Assembly (NCBI GenBank): GCA_004431415.1
Contig: QPMI01000425.1
Span: 55,262 to 119,261, forward strand
Source: Cyanophora paradoxa
Lineage: Eukaryota; Glaucocystophyceae; Cyanophorales; Cyanophoraceae
Reading direction: 5' to 3'
DNA: 64,000 bases
The notes under the pieces were generated by a model. That model saw only the letters and a list, made by a program, of their open reading frames with translations. It was not told the origin of the DNA and did no database searches. The translations under genes were made by a program, and so were the position numbers. How positions within the stretch are numbered: the first letter of the stretch is position 1; each line of letters opens with the position of its first letter. Positions 18,348 through 29,700 of the stretch are shown here, one piece after another.

Positions 18348-18990
18348 ATGACAGATTGGCACCCGGCTGTGCATGCACACCCGATGGGTTAACGAAACCG
18401 CCCGGCTTTGGTGCATTTTCAGCTATGACTGTCTCTTTTCTTTCGACTGTCTGAACATCGGGAACAGTCGCCCGCTTCTTTTCCATTTCCACACGAACCG
18501 CTTGCTTAATCAGCTTGCGCTGTTTGTATTCCTTAGTGAAATCATCAAAGGCTCTCACAGTAGTGTCGTAGGTAGCTAAACGCGCTTCCAGAGCCCTAAA
18601 CTTCTCCTCTAATTCCTGACCGACTTTCTCGCCCTTGGTCACATAGACAGATGCCCGCTTTTTAGGGGCTTCCATAGATGCAGGTAAAGCGGCTGTGGCT
18701 TCGGCTTTTACCACTTTATTATCAGTTAGCTTTTCGCCTGTGAGCTGTGATTCAGCAAGGGATTGATCCGCCAGCTTTCTATCAGTGGAATCGACCGGCT
18801 CCCGCTTAGCATCCACCTTTTGAGCACGCTCTGAAACCTTGGTATTCGGATCAATTAGGTCGAAATCTATTTGGTCAGAAGCCGCAGCACCACCAGTGCG
18901 ACCGGCATCCTCAATAGCAGTCGATTTACCAGCCACCGCAGCGCTTTGGTCGTCCATTCGAATTGCTTTTCGCGAGTTCTTGGATGGCAT
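18319..18990 (-). CDS. Coiled-coil protein, Polinton core, function unknown
   Basis: 223 residues: basic start (MPSKNSRK), a long low-complexity middle rich in Ala, Glu, Lys and Asp, a predicted coiled coil near 125-175 (ELEEKFRALEARLATYDTTV...), and an Arg-rich end (GGRRRF). The protein at 54537-55271 in element 2 has the same order: MPSKRK start, disordered middle, coiled coil (KDLEAKSSALEQYV), KKET segment, and an R-rich end (YKRRVWL). It lies directly after the packaging ATPase in both. The position between capsid and replication genes suggests a structural, scaffold or DNA-contact role, but nothing shows it directly. Confidence 0.68.
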   Translation of the reverse strand: MPSKNSRKAIRMDDQSAAVAGKSTAIEDAGRTGGAAASDQIDFDLIDPNTKVSERAQKVDAKREPVDSTDRKLADQSLAESQLTGEKLTDNKVVKAEATAALPASMEAPKKRASVYVTKGEKVGQELEEKFRALEARLATYDTTVRAFDDFTKEYKQRKLIKQAVRVEMEKKRATVPDVQTVERKETVIAENAPKPGGFVNPSGVHAQPGANLSSMFGGRRRF

Positions 18991-18997
18991 TTACCAT

Positions 18998-19014
18998 TAT
19001 GCGAGAAATTTATT
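18998..19014 (-). promoter_or_regulatory. AAATTTCTCGCATAAT promoter-like motif (coiled-coil gene)
   Basis: On the minus strand it reads GAATAAATTTCTCGCATAAT, ending a few bases before the start codon at 18990. A weaker version of the ATTTTCTC motif. Confidence 0.45.
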
Positions 19015-19925
19015 CAAAATTTACCCAATTTTTTCGCAAATTTTGGGCGGCGCTTTTCTTGGTATGCCAGCAATAGATTGGGGTCTTTGAGAAGGTCGGC
19101 TTCGATTATTCTTTTGGTGGATCGCTTTAAGGTGGCGACATTTCCACTCACAGGTTTCGTAATATCTGTGGTTTGGGGTTGGGCATCGTTTACCTCGCTC
19201 GAACTCTGTTTTACCGGCTGTTTACCAGCGGTCTTTATCTCGTCCACCGGCTTTTTAAAGAAGCGCTTGAATTTATATTCGTCAGGCACCGGATCAGCCT
19301 TGCCAACAGAGAATTCCAGGCTATATTTCGCATTGTTTACCACGATCACCTGATAGCTGTGACTGTATTCGGTCATCACCTTCTCGAACCACCGCTTTTC
19401 GTATGGATTAAACTCGTCCTCGGCGCTCTCCATCTCCTTTCTATTCGGCAATGAGAACAGGAATATATATTCGGCGTTTACTCTGAGTGTCGGCGAGATC
19501 TTCGTGAGTTTCTGTGACAAAATCCAGACGCTCACAAACAGATGGCGTCCAGCCGTGAAAAGACGATTTAATATAGGCTCACCCTTTCCCGACATCGATA
19601 AACTCGGATTATCAATAAAATCGTCCAGCACAATTAACAGGTTACCGACTTTCTCATTTTTCTTGATCCTCTCCTTGCGTTTCTCTATTATATTGTCGAT
19701 CAGCTTATGGTCGAAATCCTCATACAGATACGATGTGACATTGTCGTATTGATGATTCCAGATCGTGGAGGCGAAAATCATCACCGAATCTATCTTGTCC
19801 TCGTTGTGGTAAAGCAGGTATTTCAAAAACACTGACTTCCCAGTTGCAGTTTTGCCCACAAAAACGGCGCGATTCGGAAATTCCAGGCTTTCCGGGTCAA
19901 ACTCATCCAATCCTTGTGCATCCAT
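19014..19925 (-). CDS. Genome-packaging ATPase (FtsK-HerA/A32 type)
   Basis: 303 residues from MDAQGLDEFD. I chose this start because the upstream extension to 20003 would run into the major capsid gene. Walker A is VGKTATGKS (residues 23-31); Walker B is LLIVLDDFIDN. Then come the GRH and SQKLTKISPTLRVNAEYIF segments typical of viral packaging ATPases. It would pump the genome into the preformed capsid. It follows the major capsid gene by 46 bp, the usual pairing in Polintons and virophages. The C-terminal ~70 residues are basic and low in complexity. The element 2 homologue is at 53729-54485. Confidence 0.9.
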   Translation of the reverse strand: MDAQGLDEFDPESLEFPNRAVFVGKTATGKSVFLKYLLYHNEDKIDSVMIFASTIWNHQYDNVTSYLYEDFDHKLIDNIIEKRKERIKKNEKVGNLLIVLDDFIDNPSLSMSGKGEPILNRLFTAGRHLFVSVWILSQKLTKISPTLRVNAEYIFLFSLPNRKEMESAEDEFNPYEKRWFEKVMTEYSHSYQVIVVNNAKYSLEFSVGKADPVPDEYKFKRFFKKPVDEIKTAGKQPVKQSSSEVNDAQPQTTDITKPVSGNVATLKRSTKRIIEADLLKDPNLLLAYQEKRRPKFAKKLGKF

Positions 19926-19971
19926 TTCCCTTATTAGAAAGATATAAAAATTACGAAACGCCACAGCCTGA

Positions 19972-21420
19972 TTAAGCGCTGATGCGAGAAATACCGTTGG
20001 CATTCATTACAAGGATATTGTGGCAGTAAGCCGAAATCTGAACACTGACCTTCGACCAGGTGGCGAGGGGTGTGCCATTGGGTGTGAGGATTAGGAAGCT
20101 CGACGCTGATTGCGTTAGATCGACGTAGCCAGTCGCCTTCTCACCTTTGAGCGCCGCTTTACCATCGAGAGCAAAGCAGAAGCCAGTGTAAATGGGGCGC
20201 TTGTTGCTATCGATCCAGTTGGTCATCTTGAATTTATCGGCGAGCTCCATAGCCGCAGATTGCAGCGGGACACCAGTGTTAGAATATAGGTAATTGTTGT
20301 TATTTAGAACTTGCATCACGACATTATCATCGAAGGCAAGGGTGCGGACAGTAGAGTGCCCTCCTTTATTATCGCCGAGTGTGTTTTCGTCGCGAACCTT
20401 GACAACAAGTGCGTAAACAAGTCCCGAAATTTGAGATAGCGACAGGCGCAGACCAGAGCCGAGAGCAAGACCGGTATAATCCGCAAACTGAATATCAGTG
20501 TAGGGGATGGCGATGCCAGAGGTCTTAACACGAGTAATGATTTCGCCCATTGTTTCCTCATCGATGTTAACAGCATCCATAATAAGACGAGGGGTCGTCA
20601 TTTCCAGATTCGCAAGTGCAGGTGTAGGTGTGAGAGCCGCACTATCGAAAATCGCAGTGGCATTAGGGTGAGCTAAGGTCTTAATATTTCCGAAAGCAGC
20701 CGCAACAGCAAGCGTCGTCTCGCCATCAGTAGAGTTGGCAGCAGTAATTGCAGTCGTGTTATTCTGAGCGTAAACGCCAGGAACCGCCGCAGTTTCGAGA
20801 AGCGCAGGGGTTTGGAAATATACTTCGACCGCGATTTCGGATGGGAGCGCACCGATGGGCACACCAGCATCGAGGAAGCTTGGAATTCGCATGGTAAAAA
20901 TGCCGCCAGCTTGATTGCCGCCCTCTACCTTCGGTCCGAGATGTAGCCCATGCTTGCGCTTCTTTTGCTCGAATTCAGCCGGAGAGTTAGCGAGGAAGGC
21001 GTAATCTACCAGTCGCTCAGCGGGAATAATTTGCTCATACGACCCGTATTTAATGCTGACTCGCTGAACAAACGATCCAGGAAGCCCGCGGACGAATCCA
21101 GTATTGAATAGATCAGCCGAGCAGTCAGCAGAGGTCTTGGCGATGGCAGTCAGCGCCTTCGCCGATGGAATGGTAACTTGGAGGCTAATACCATTGCACC
21201 AATTGTAGCGAGGGAGATAGAAGACCACACGAGTGGTAGCACCAGTAGAGGAGAACAGATTGCCGGGATCCGCAATTGGGAGCACCTCAACACGAGAAGG
21301 CTTGAATTGTTTATCAACGCCCACAATAAATCCGCGATCCAAAAGCATGCTCTTGTAATCCTCCGGGGTTTCCAGGACGGATTTGAGCGTGAGGCGGGAA
21401 AGCGAGGTCGTGGGATCCAT
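19972..21420 (-). CDS. Major capsid protein (double jelly-roll, predicted)
   Basis: 482 residues. It aligns along its length with 52293-53666 of element 2: shared start (TSLSRLTLKSVLETPE / STLQRLSLKEALTTPE), FYLPRYNWCNG / FKLPRYNFCGK, RLEITYGSY-like blocks, a YxQISGLVYALVVxVRD segment, and an end in ...ILVMNANGISRIS / ...FIIVDKDGLRRIN. Size, beta-rich character and position next to the packaging ATPase and minor capsid genes fit the double jelly-roll capsid proteins of Polintons. The fold is inferred, not proved. A weak ATTAATTTCTC motif lies 19-34 bases upstream. Confidence 0.82.
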   Translation of the reverse strand: MDPTTSLSRLTLKSVLETPEDYKSMLLDRGFIVGVDKQFKPSRVEVLPIADPGNLFSSTGATTRVVFYLPRYNWCNGISLQVTIPSAKALTAIAKTSADCSADLFNTGFVRGLPGSFVQRVSIKYGSYEQIIPAERLVDYAFLANSPAEFEQKKRKHGLHLGPKVEGGNQAGGIFTMRIPSFLDAGVPIGALPSEIAVEVYFQTPALLETAAVPGVYAQNNTTAITAANSTDGETTLAVAAAFGNIKTLAHPNATAIFDSAALTPTPALANLEMTTPRLIMDAVNIDEETMGEIITRVKTSGIAIPYTDIQFADYTGLALGSGLRLSLSQISGLVYALVVKVRDENTLGDNKGGHSTVRTLAFDDNVVMQVLNNNNYLYSNTGVPLQSAAMELADKFKMTNWIDSNKRPIYTGFCFALDGKAALKGEKATGYVDLTQSASSFLILTPNGTPLATWSKVSVQISAYCHNILVMNANGISRISA

Positions 21421-21438
21421 ATTTCGTTTTATCTTCCG

Positions 21439-21454
21439 TTGAGAAATTAATTTT
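21439..21454 (-). promoter_or_regulatory. ATTAATTTCTCAACGG promoter-like motif (major capsid gene)
   Basis: On the minus strand AATTAATTTCTCAACG precedes the capsid start at 21420 by about 20 bases. It resembles the motif before the element 2 primase gene (ATTAATTTCTCC). Confidence 0.5.
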
Positions 21455-22739
21455 AGAAGAACGGATTATTTTTTACAGCCACCCCACTCAACGCATTCGT
21501 TAAATTTCCGCAATGAGGGTAGTCCTCATATAGCATTTTTGCGAATCCCTTATTAACAATGCGCTGTAAATCGTCGTCGGGCTCATCCACTCCCATAGTA
21601 ATTTCCAAAATGAATGTGTGCTCGCAGCTTCCGAGGAAATACCTATAACCGCTCTCCGTGAGAATTTGAACGGTTAAACTATCAAAGGAGAGGCGGGTGT
21701 TAAAGTATTTCGTGAAAGCATCCGCCCCATAATTAATTAGCTCAGCATCAGCATAGGCTGTGCCTTTCGAAATCGGGATCTTAGCGAGGAATCCATTAGT
21801 AGCCTCGGTGCATGTCGTAAAAAGCGAGCAGTCCGGCTCTGTGATCTTTAAAACTATTGCATTATCCGGTGTATAATCAGGGGCAGTGCCTCCGGCTATG
21901 CCTAAGACCAGAGCCGTCGAATTATAATTGCGGAATGCATCACCAGCTGAGTAAACGACACCACTCCCAGCAAAGGCTGTGTAGCCCGATCCGTTGTATT
22001 GATCTATCATTATATTCTCTCTGATCGATGTAAACCCGAGAAGAGTCATCGTGCGATAGGCGAGCACCTTTCTTTCATTCGCAGTAGACCCAGTGGCATT
22101 ACTCGGTCCATATTTCGTGAAAGCTATGTAGACATAATCACTCGAATAAAAGCATATGGCATTTAATGTGCTCTCAAAACGACATCGCACCACCGGGTAA
22201 AAGGTTCCCCCTGTCGATGCGTAGCTTGGATTAATTTTTGTGTCGATCATATCCTTGATGTAGTTGCCAGTTCCATTTTTCGTTAAGATGTTATCGATTG
22301 CAGTGGCAAGGTCGGTTCCAGTGGAGTATGTGCCAGGAGGGATCGTAATCGCTACGTCCCTGTATCGGGTATATCTTCTGAAAGTGTTTAGGTAATCAGG
22401 CGGTATATAGTTGCCTTGGTCGCCGAAATCTATCGCTTTGTATGCTTCGTATATTGCAGTTGCCTGTGAATCTCTGATTTCCTGAGTGGCACCATTCAGC
22501 TGACCGCTCGAAAATCGGTAAGGAAATGATATGAAAATCGTATTTGCATCATCGGCTTTTGTCTCCCCGATTTCAGTATAGAATTGAGGGCTTGGAACCG
22601 TGGGAATCGTGTTGGAAAACTCGATCTGTCGCACAGCGATGCTCTTCACATTGTGGTATTGCTTTGGAAGGGTCACCTTATAGGAATGAGCCGAGCCCTC
22701 TGATCGATCACGGCTACTGATGCTGAGATACTCTCGCAT
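21453..22739 (-). CDS. Minor capsid protein A (penton-like candidate)
   Basis: 428 residues from MREYLSISSRDRSEG. The frame is open upstream, but the element 2 homologues and the gap to the divergent gene support this start. The opening S-I-S-S-R-D-R-S-E-G followed by Y-K-V-T-L and an IEFSNTIP stretch is shared with minor capsid protein B and with both element 2 proteins, so all four are one family. It ends in a jelly-roll-like segment (FILEITMGVDEPD). By position beside the major capsid gene this is probably the vertex protein or another shell component; which one cannot be told from sequence. Confidence 0.75.
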   Translation of the reverse strand: MREYLSISSRDRSEGSAHSYKVTLPKQYHNVKSIAVRQIEFSNTIPTVPSPQFYTEIGETKADDANTIFISFPYRFSSGQLNGATQEIRDSQATAIYEAYKAIDFGDQGNYIPPDYLNTFRRYTRYRDVAITIPPGTYSTGTDLATAIDNILTKNGTGNYIKDMIDTKINPSYASTGGTFYPVVRCRFESTLNAICFYSSDYVYIAFTKYGPSNATGSTANERKVLAYRTMTLLGFTSIRENIMIDQYNGSGYTAFAGSGVVYSAGDAFRNYNSTALVLGIAGGTAPDYTPDNAIVLKITEPDCSLFTTCTEATNGFLAKIPISKGTAYADAELINYGADAFTKYFNTRLSFDSLTVQILTESGYRYFLGSCEHTFILEITMGVDEPDDDLQRIVNKGFAKMLYEDYPHCGNLTNALSGVAVKNNPFF

Positions 22740-22766
22740 TTTATTCTTTATTAATAGGAAATAAAA
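22740..22766. promoter_or_regulatory. Bidirectional AT-rich promoter between the two minor capsid genes
   Basis: Only 27 bp (TTATTCTTTATTAATAGGAA...) separate two divergent start codons. Element 2 has the same divergent pair separated by 28 AT-rich bp (51200-51227), so the arrangement is conserved. Confidence 0.55.
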
Positions 22767-23741
22767 ATGATTCGGAAGCCAGTTAACGATTTCTATAATG
22801 GCAAGTTTACGAGGGTCAATGTTAATATCGATTCTATTGAGCGCAGTGCAGGGCACCCGGGAGAATATACAGTAAAGCTTTCTCAGCGACTTCTGAACGT
22901 AAAAGGGGTGCGCATTGCGAGCGCCGAGCTCCCAAACACGATTTATGCTGTCACCGATAATTCCAGAGGCGTGACCATACAGGGAATGACGAACAGCATC
23001 ACCTTTTCCCCTTTCCCTGATATAGGAAACTACACCCCCGCGATTTGGGGATATGGTAATAAGAACTTAGGCTATTCGGGCAGCTTTGTAGATGTGGATC
23101 CTCTCACAAGCGAAAGCGTCACAGTCTACTACAAGTGGCTCTATAATCCAGCGACTATGAAAATTACGTTTTATTCGAGCATTCCCCTCACACTGAGCTG
23201 TGCACATGACGACTTCGCAAGGTTCCATGGAATGATCAAAGGGGATATTTATCAAACAATTCCAGTTGGTGAGGGTTCAGAGCATCTCACGGTAGACTAT
23301 TTACCCCTCACACCCAGCAATCCAAAATACTCATTTCTACAAGCCTATGAGGGCAAAACAAAATACCCCGCCGGAATATCTGTGCTTCCATTCCCTCTCG
23401 AACATGCAGTGACCTTCCCAAATGCGATTAATCTAAATCCGACCCCCTATGTTTACCTACAAATTAAAGAGTTTACTCCCTTTTACGACAGGTATATGGT
23501 AGCAGCAAAGACAGATGAGGGCGGAAATGCAAACCTCGCTAAGATCCCACTAACCAGCCCCTTGGGATCGTTTGTTTACTACCTGACATTCCGCAGAATC
23601 GATACTGTGGAGTTCTTTAATTCCCACGATCAGGCTTATGATATAGACACCCTCACAATTAAATGGCTCGATGCCTACAATAATGTAGTCGACTTTAATG
23701 GCGTTAATCACAGCTTTATATTAGAGGTGCTATCGGGTTAA
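22767..23741 (+). CDS. Minor capsid protein B
   Basis: 324 residues. It is related to minor capsid protein A (NVNIDSIERSAGHPGEYTVKL... AELPNTIYAV) and is the counterpart of 50267-51199 of element 2: shared KVYYNPTSYKLEFYS / KWLYNPATMKITFYS, a YLQIKEFTPF / YMHIKELSPF block, and an end in DFNGVNHSFILEVL / DMNGIDNSFQLEFL. Beta-rich with no enzymatic motif. It is transcribed away from the other capsid genes and ends 18 bp before the giant fibre gene, so it may be co-expressed with it and perhaps anchors it. Confidence 0.75.
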   Translation: MIRKPVNDFYNGKFTRVNVNIDSIERSAGHPGEYTVKLSQRLLNVKGVRIASAELPNTIYAVTDNSRGVTIQGMTNSITFSPFPDIGNYTPAIWGYGNKNLGYSGSFVDVDPLTSESVTVYYKWLYNPATMKITFYSSIPLTLSCAHDDFARFHGMIKGDIYQTIPVGEGSEHLTVDYLPLTPSNPKYSFLQAYEGKTKYPAGISVLPFPLEHAVTFPNAINLNPTPYVYLQIKEFTPFYDRYMVAAKTDEGGNANLAKIPLTSPLGSFVYYLTFRRIDTVEFFNSHDQAYDIDTLTIKWLDAYNNVVDFNGVNHSFILEVLSG

Positions 23742-23759
23742 AATAATCTTATATTACAA

Positions 23760-26700
23760 ATGAGTATCACGAATCTCCCCTTTATCACTCGGGAAACCTT
23801 GTATTTGGATGACGGTTTCGAGCTCAGCAGTAACATTACCGCTTCCAATGTGACCATATCTTCGAACCTTGTGGTAAAAGACTTTCTATTAAATCAGAGC
23901 AACCTTGAATATATTGATATCACCAGCAATCTCCCTTTTACCTATGGCACTGATAACTCAGCCCTCGTTATCTATCATGGGGGCTCGCCTGTTGCATTCT
24001 TTGGCAGCAATTTCCCCACAGTGAGAACCTTCAAGCACGAAATCAATAAAGCCCGCCCCATCCCACTGACAGCTGTCGTCGAATGGGATCCTGTTAAGTA
24101 TTCGCAGAGCATCACAAGCAATATCACCCTCACTCGACCGCATTTAATTGATGTCATGGGGGTCGACCTTGTAAAGGAGTTTTATAGCGAGCGATTTACC
24201 AGAAATGAGCGAGATGTAGCCCAGGATCTCGAAATTTCTGGTTTATCAATTGCTACCGCAGCAAACACGGCAGGGCTCGCCGTTCTAACAGGAGCTATCA
24301 CCATCACTGATGCGATCATGTATTTATCCCGCGATTTGGTGCCTTTGCTCGATCATCAATTTAATCTCGGGCAATCTAACACTGATGCTGTTAAGAAATG
24401 GCTCAATGTGTATGCCTATGATGGGTGGTTTGATGACTTGCACACGACCAATTTTTATAGCACGACCTCAAAAACAAGTAACATAATCTTGCCTTTCAAT
24501 CACTCAGTCCGACCCAGTGATTTACCCACTGATGAGAGAGCTCTGATCAGCTATAACGACTTTAACAGCAATCTTTCCCGCTCAGTTTCGCGAACTGAGA
24601 CCTACACTGTCGAGGGATACCCTCAGCAGCTCGCAAATGGGGTCTATGTCGCTTATGTAGGCAAACCTACATATACATTCACTTGGGATCAGTTGGGTGT
24701 CACAGGTTTGGAGAGTATACCCACTGTTTCATTGGTGGATCACACAACTTATTATAATCCTATCACTAACAATAATGAATCTAATAAAGCGTTTATCCAA
24801 AATGTCACCTCCACAGGGTTTCAGGTCTCGTTTGTCATTAACGAGACATACAATTTACTTATCATCCGAAACAACTCATTGAGTTCCGAAGCTACTATTA
24901 GTTTCACTCTCACCATCAATTACATTAGCCCTGTATTCGATAGCAAACCCAGAGTAAAGGTTTACCGAGATTTACAAGGTAGCAATATCGTGCCCTTCTC
25001 ACAGAATTTCGATCTTGGGGCGAATTCTTTAAGGTGGAACACAGTTTATTCTTTGAGTGCAAACACCTGTAATATTGTGGTCGCAGGATCATCGGCTACT
25101 ATTGGAGAACTGACCGCCCCTTTTAGAAAGGAGTATCTCAGAGAACTGTATATAACAAAGTCTGATTTACCAGATGCTATTTCGTTGGTGCTCTCCCCCA
25201 CTCCCAGTATATCCTATCACAATGTGAAAGACACAAGTAATGTAGTGCAGAGGGGAAGCAAAGTATTCCAGGCATCCGAGATATCAGCATCAACATATAG
25301 ATACCTTGCAGGGGTTCCAGCGAATTTTAATTTCACATTTGAGACACCATTTGTTTCCCCTCCTACTATTGAAATAACTGACACGAATTTGTATGTGATC
25401 AATAATGGGTCGACCACCTCTATTAACAATGCACCAGCCGGCTACTCCCCATTTGTTGCAACTAACATAACAACCACCGGCTTCACACTTGTCGGAAATG
25501 CAACAGTGACATATGCTCTTACAGCATATCCTGTTGGGTTGTATTTTGCGAAATTTAATCTTTCAGCGATCCCACCTGTGTCCCTTTCTCCTCCCTTTAC
25601 TATCAATTGGAAGGCAACAGGAACTATTCCGCGATTTGACCCCGAAGACCGCTTGAAAATAAGGTATCCTCTCGATGTGACCGACCTCCATACTACGAGA
25701 ATAAATGGGCAGAATTTCGTATTTAATGGAACCAATGCAACTCTGATCGATAATCGAGTAACGAATAATTACTTTTTCGATTCTCGATATATTAATACTT
25801 GCAATATTGTCATACAGAACACGTTTGAGAATCGAAGTAAGACCTTATCAGTCACCTTGCCCACTCACTCGAATGTCTCAGATGGATTTCACTATTATCT
25901 TTTCAATCGCAATTACACCTCATATATTCCATACCCTTCTGAGACTGTCAACATGAGCTATCCCAGAGTCACCCTTACATCGACCAATGCTGACTTCTTT
26001 GGATCCACGGACTTTATGACCTTCTTTGCTTTCACATCGTCCACAGATGGTCTCTTAGTTTATTACACTTTCAGATATGATGCTGTTTGGACTCAGCTTG
26101 ACAGCCACCCAAATACAGATGTAATCGAAGTGGGCGATAAGAAATATATTAAAACCGCTTCCCCATGGGTGTGCACTGTCCGGCTCGATGATAGATACAC
26201 TCCCAACCTAAATAGCATCGGAATGCACTCGACTTGCAATATTTATGTGCAAGGTGCAATTTCGGCTACCAAATATTTCGAGGGTGGGAACTGTGATGCA
26301 GCCCATAGGTTGCTATCGAGAAATGGGCTCTTTGAGTCATTTAGTGGGACAGCTCTACCGCCATTTATCAGGGACACAGTCTATGATACTACATGCAATA
26401 TTTGGGTGTGCCGATCTGTGAGCAATCCACCTGTGACAAAGGAATTATATAAATATCTCTCAGATACCTATGGTGCAATTACAGGGTCTTCAACAGGAAA
26501 TCCAGCAACGGCTCCCATCGTGTTTGCGAATGCATACACAGCGCCGACATCATTAGCAGGGTCGACAGAGCCGCCACCAAACGATCCCAATCCGAACCAG
26601 CCTAACCCAGATCCCGATTCAAAAGATCCCCCTACAACTAATCCAGATCCAAACACACCACCGGCTATGTGGATGCACATTGCAAATGGGATCGGCTATG

Positions 26701-29700
26701 TGGATGCTATGGCAGGCACAGCCTTTCGAAATCTAAATTGCAACTGTGTGGGAGGGTGGATGTTTCAGATCTGTTCAAATGTCGATCCTACTATTGATCC
26801 CGCCACGATTACCTTTGATTGCAATTTATTCGCCCCCAAAACCATTTTCTCCATCACTTGCAATCTTGTTAATTCGGATGTTCCCATTATAGCACCTATT
26901 ATTGGGGCAAGTAACATATATATACAAAAAATGCCTGTGGCTACTCAGGACTTTGTGTCGTCCAATTACCTATCCCTTGCAGGTGGAACAATTACAGGTG
27001 ATCTGACAGTGAATGATACATTAGAGATAAAAAACAAAATCCTTATTGGAAACAATGAGATTTTAAGGGCGCCTTTAAACTTCTTAGATTTCGATGCTGG
27101 GGGTTTGTCTCAATGCCTTCTACGATTTAATGCAAGTTTAGATGATGCTTGGGAAAATAATGTATTGGTCTTTGAACTTGTTAATAAGGGAAATGCTAAT
27201 GTTATCCAAAAACTGATACAGTCAGGAAGCGTAGTATTCAAAACTTCGGGAGGTCCTAATAACAAACCCTTTTATGATGTAGCAGAGACCAATAGCTTCT
27301 CTACATTCCGTTATTCCTTCTCTTCTACAAATGCAGCAGGTTATGAAACGATTGATTTCAGTGGAGGGATAACTATTGCATGTGTGATTAAATTAAGAAG
27401 CGCTGAACCGCTTGAACCTATTTTACAGTTTGATGGATCTTCTTCACTTGGTAGTGTAGGGCAGATTTGGAGTATCTCCAAAGGTCAATGGGGTGATGGT
27501 TTCGTTTTAAACATCAGTAAATTAGACCAATCTACTTTCAGGGTTCCACTCACACTTGACGAAGTGGATTCTTGGACAATCTATGACATCACAATAACAA
27601 GCACATCCGTGAAAGTGGGTGTTAATGCAAAAGAGAGACAGACTTTTTCAATTACAAATGGTTCTCACCTACCCCGAAATGATGTAAAGTATGTATATTT
27701 GGGAAGTCAATACTCGAAATTCGACCTGTGCGAATTCTATTGTTTCACAAGAGTCTTAACAGCCGAGGAACTATATAATTTACGATGGTATCTTCATCAA
27801 TTCTACGGATTTGTGGAAGACCCTACAAACCCAATACCAAGAGATGATAATAAACTACTCATCAAGACTCAGGAACTACAAGTAACAGGGATGAACTTAG
27901 CAACCACCAATGGTGTAGCAGCATTACTTACAGAATTCACAACCTCGAATGTAGTAAACGGATGGTTAAATAAATACACCACTTCAAATGTTGTGGAGGG
28001 TTGGATTGCAGATTCAGAAGCGTTGTTAGATAACTACTTACCATTAACAGGTGGAACTATCACAGGAAATCTTAGCGTGAGCAATCAAGGGAACACTGAC
28101 AGCAAACTCAAAATATATGAGAACACTTTCAAATTGGATTATTTGGATGTCTCGACGTTTAATGTCCTTTCAGTTCTTAATGTTTTCGTTTGGGTCAGAG
28201 CAAGGGACAACATGAAAGATGGAACGATAGTGAGTGGACTTGGAAACGGAGCAGGAGACGTTTGGTTTGATAATAACCCTGAGACACCGAATTTTCTTCT
28301 TGGGTTTGGTAATGTTGCTGGGAACTCGACACAAATTAAGAATAATGGAGGTCCTAACAACAAACCTTATTTTAATTCGTATCCTACAATTAACTTCAAC
28401 TTTTCAGCCTATAATACGTGGGGGGCTGAGTGTGAACTTTTCATGAGCCAAACTTCACAGCAACATTTAACTGTGTTTTTCGTCGCGAAATTCACAGATA
28501 CAGCACCTCCAAATGTAGAGAACGTTTTATCTTTGAGTTATGGAACCACAAATTGGAGCATCAATAAATGGAATAATGGTGCGACTTGTTATATTCAGGT
28601 TTCTAATGGGGTTGGAGCAGCAGGATTAGGTGAAAGCACTTCACCAAGTAACGCAAAAGCAGAAATTACATACTCCGAAATGACGACATGGACACTCTAC
28701 GAAGTAACAGTCTCTCCTTCCACTGTTACATTTGGGATCAATGGTAGCAATAGAAGTGTTGCAAATGTTACAAACATGTTCCCCAATAACCTTGTTACTG
28801 AAAGTCGTATTGGCTCTTCAACCTCCAAACAAGATTTAGCAGAGCTAATAGTGATTATTAAACCAACAACAGAAATCGTGAAGGACAACATACGAAGTTA
28901 TCTCCTCCAAAAATACGGCTATCCTGAGCCATTGGACAATCCTTTCGCCAGTGACCCTAACAAACTTCTTCTCCAAACAAACAGTCTGAGAGTTACAGGA
29001 AGTCTTATAGCTAACAACCTCCAATATACAGCACCAGCACCAGGAGGTGGTTTTATTATCAAAGATTTTCAAACAAGTTCAAGCCTTCAAGATGCAGAAA
29101 TTACTGCTATCAATGCCCAAATTACACAGATACAAGAAAGCATAGATAGTATCAATACCAATTTAGAACCTTTAACCACTTCTAATATAGTTGAAGAATG
29201 GATAGCACCTTTAACGGCATCGAATGTGGTTCATGAATGGATAGCACCTTTAACGGCATCGAATGTAGTTCAAGAGTGGGTAGCTCCCCTGACTGCTTCC
29301 AATGTAGTCCAGGAGTGGATAGCCCCCCTGACTGCTTCCAATGTAGTTCAAGAGTGGATAGCCCCATTGACTGCTTCCAATGTAGTTCAAGAGTGGATAG
29401 CACCACTGACTGCTTCTAATGTGGTTCAAGAATGGATTGCTCCAAAGGCAGATATGATCGCCATTAAAGATCATGTTTCTTCCAACTACTTACCACTCAC
29501 AGGTGGAACAATCACAAGCAATTTGAGTGTCAATGGAAATCTCGCCATTGGTTCGAATACATTGCAAGAGTTGAACAAAGATTACTACCAAATAACAGCA
29601 AGCAATGATCCCGCTTCTAGTATTCCCAATTGCCTCTTTGCATGGAAAGCCTCAGGGGTTCATGGTGAATCCGCATTCAATTCCAATCTTTTCAATAGAG

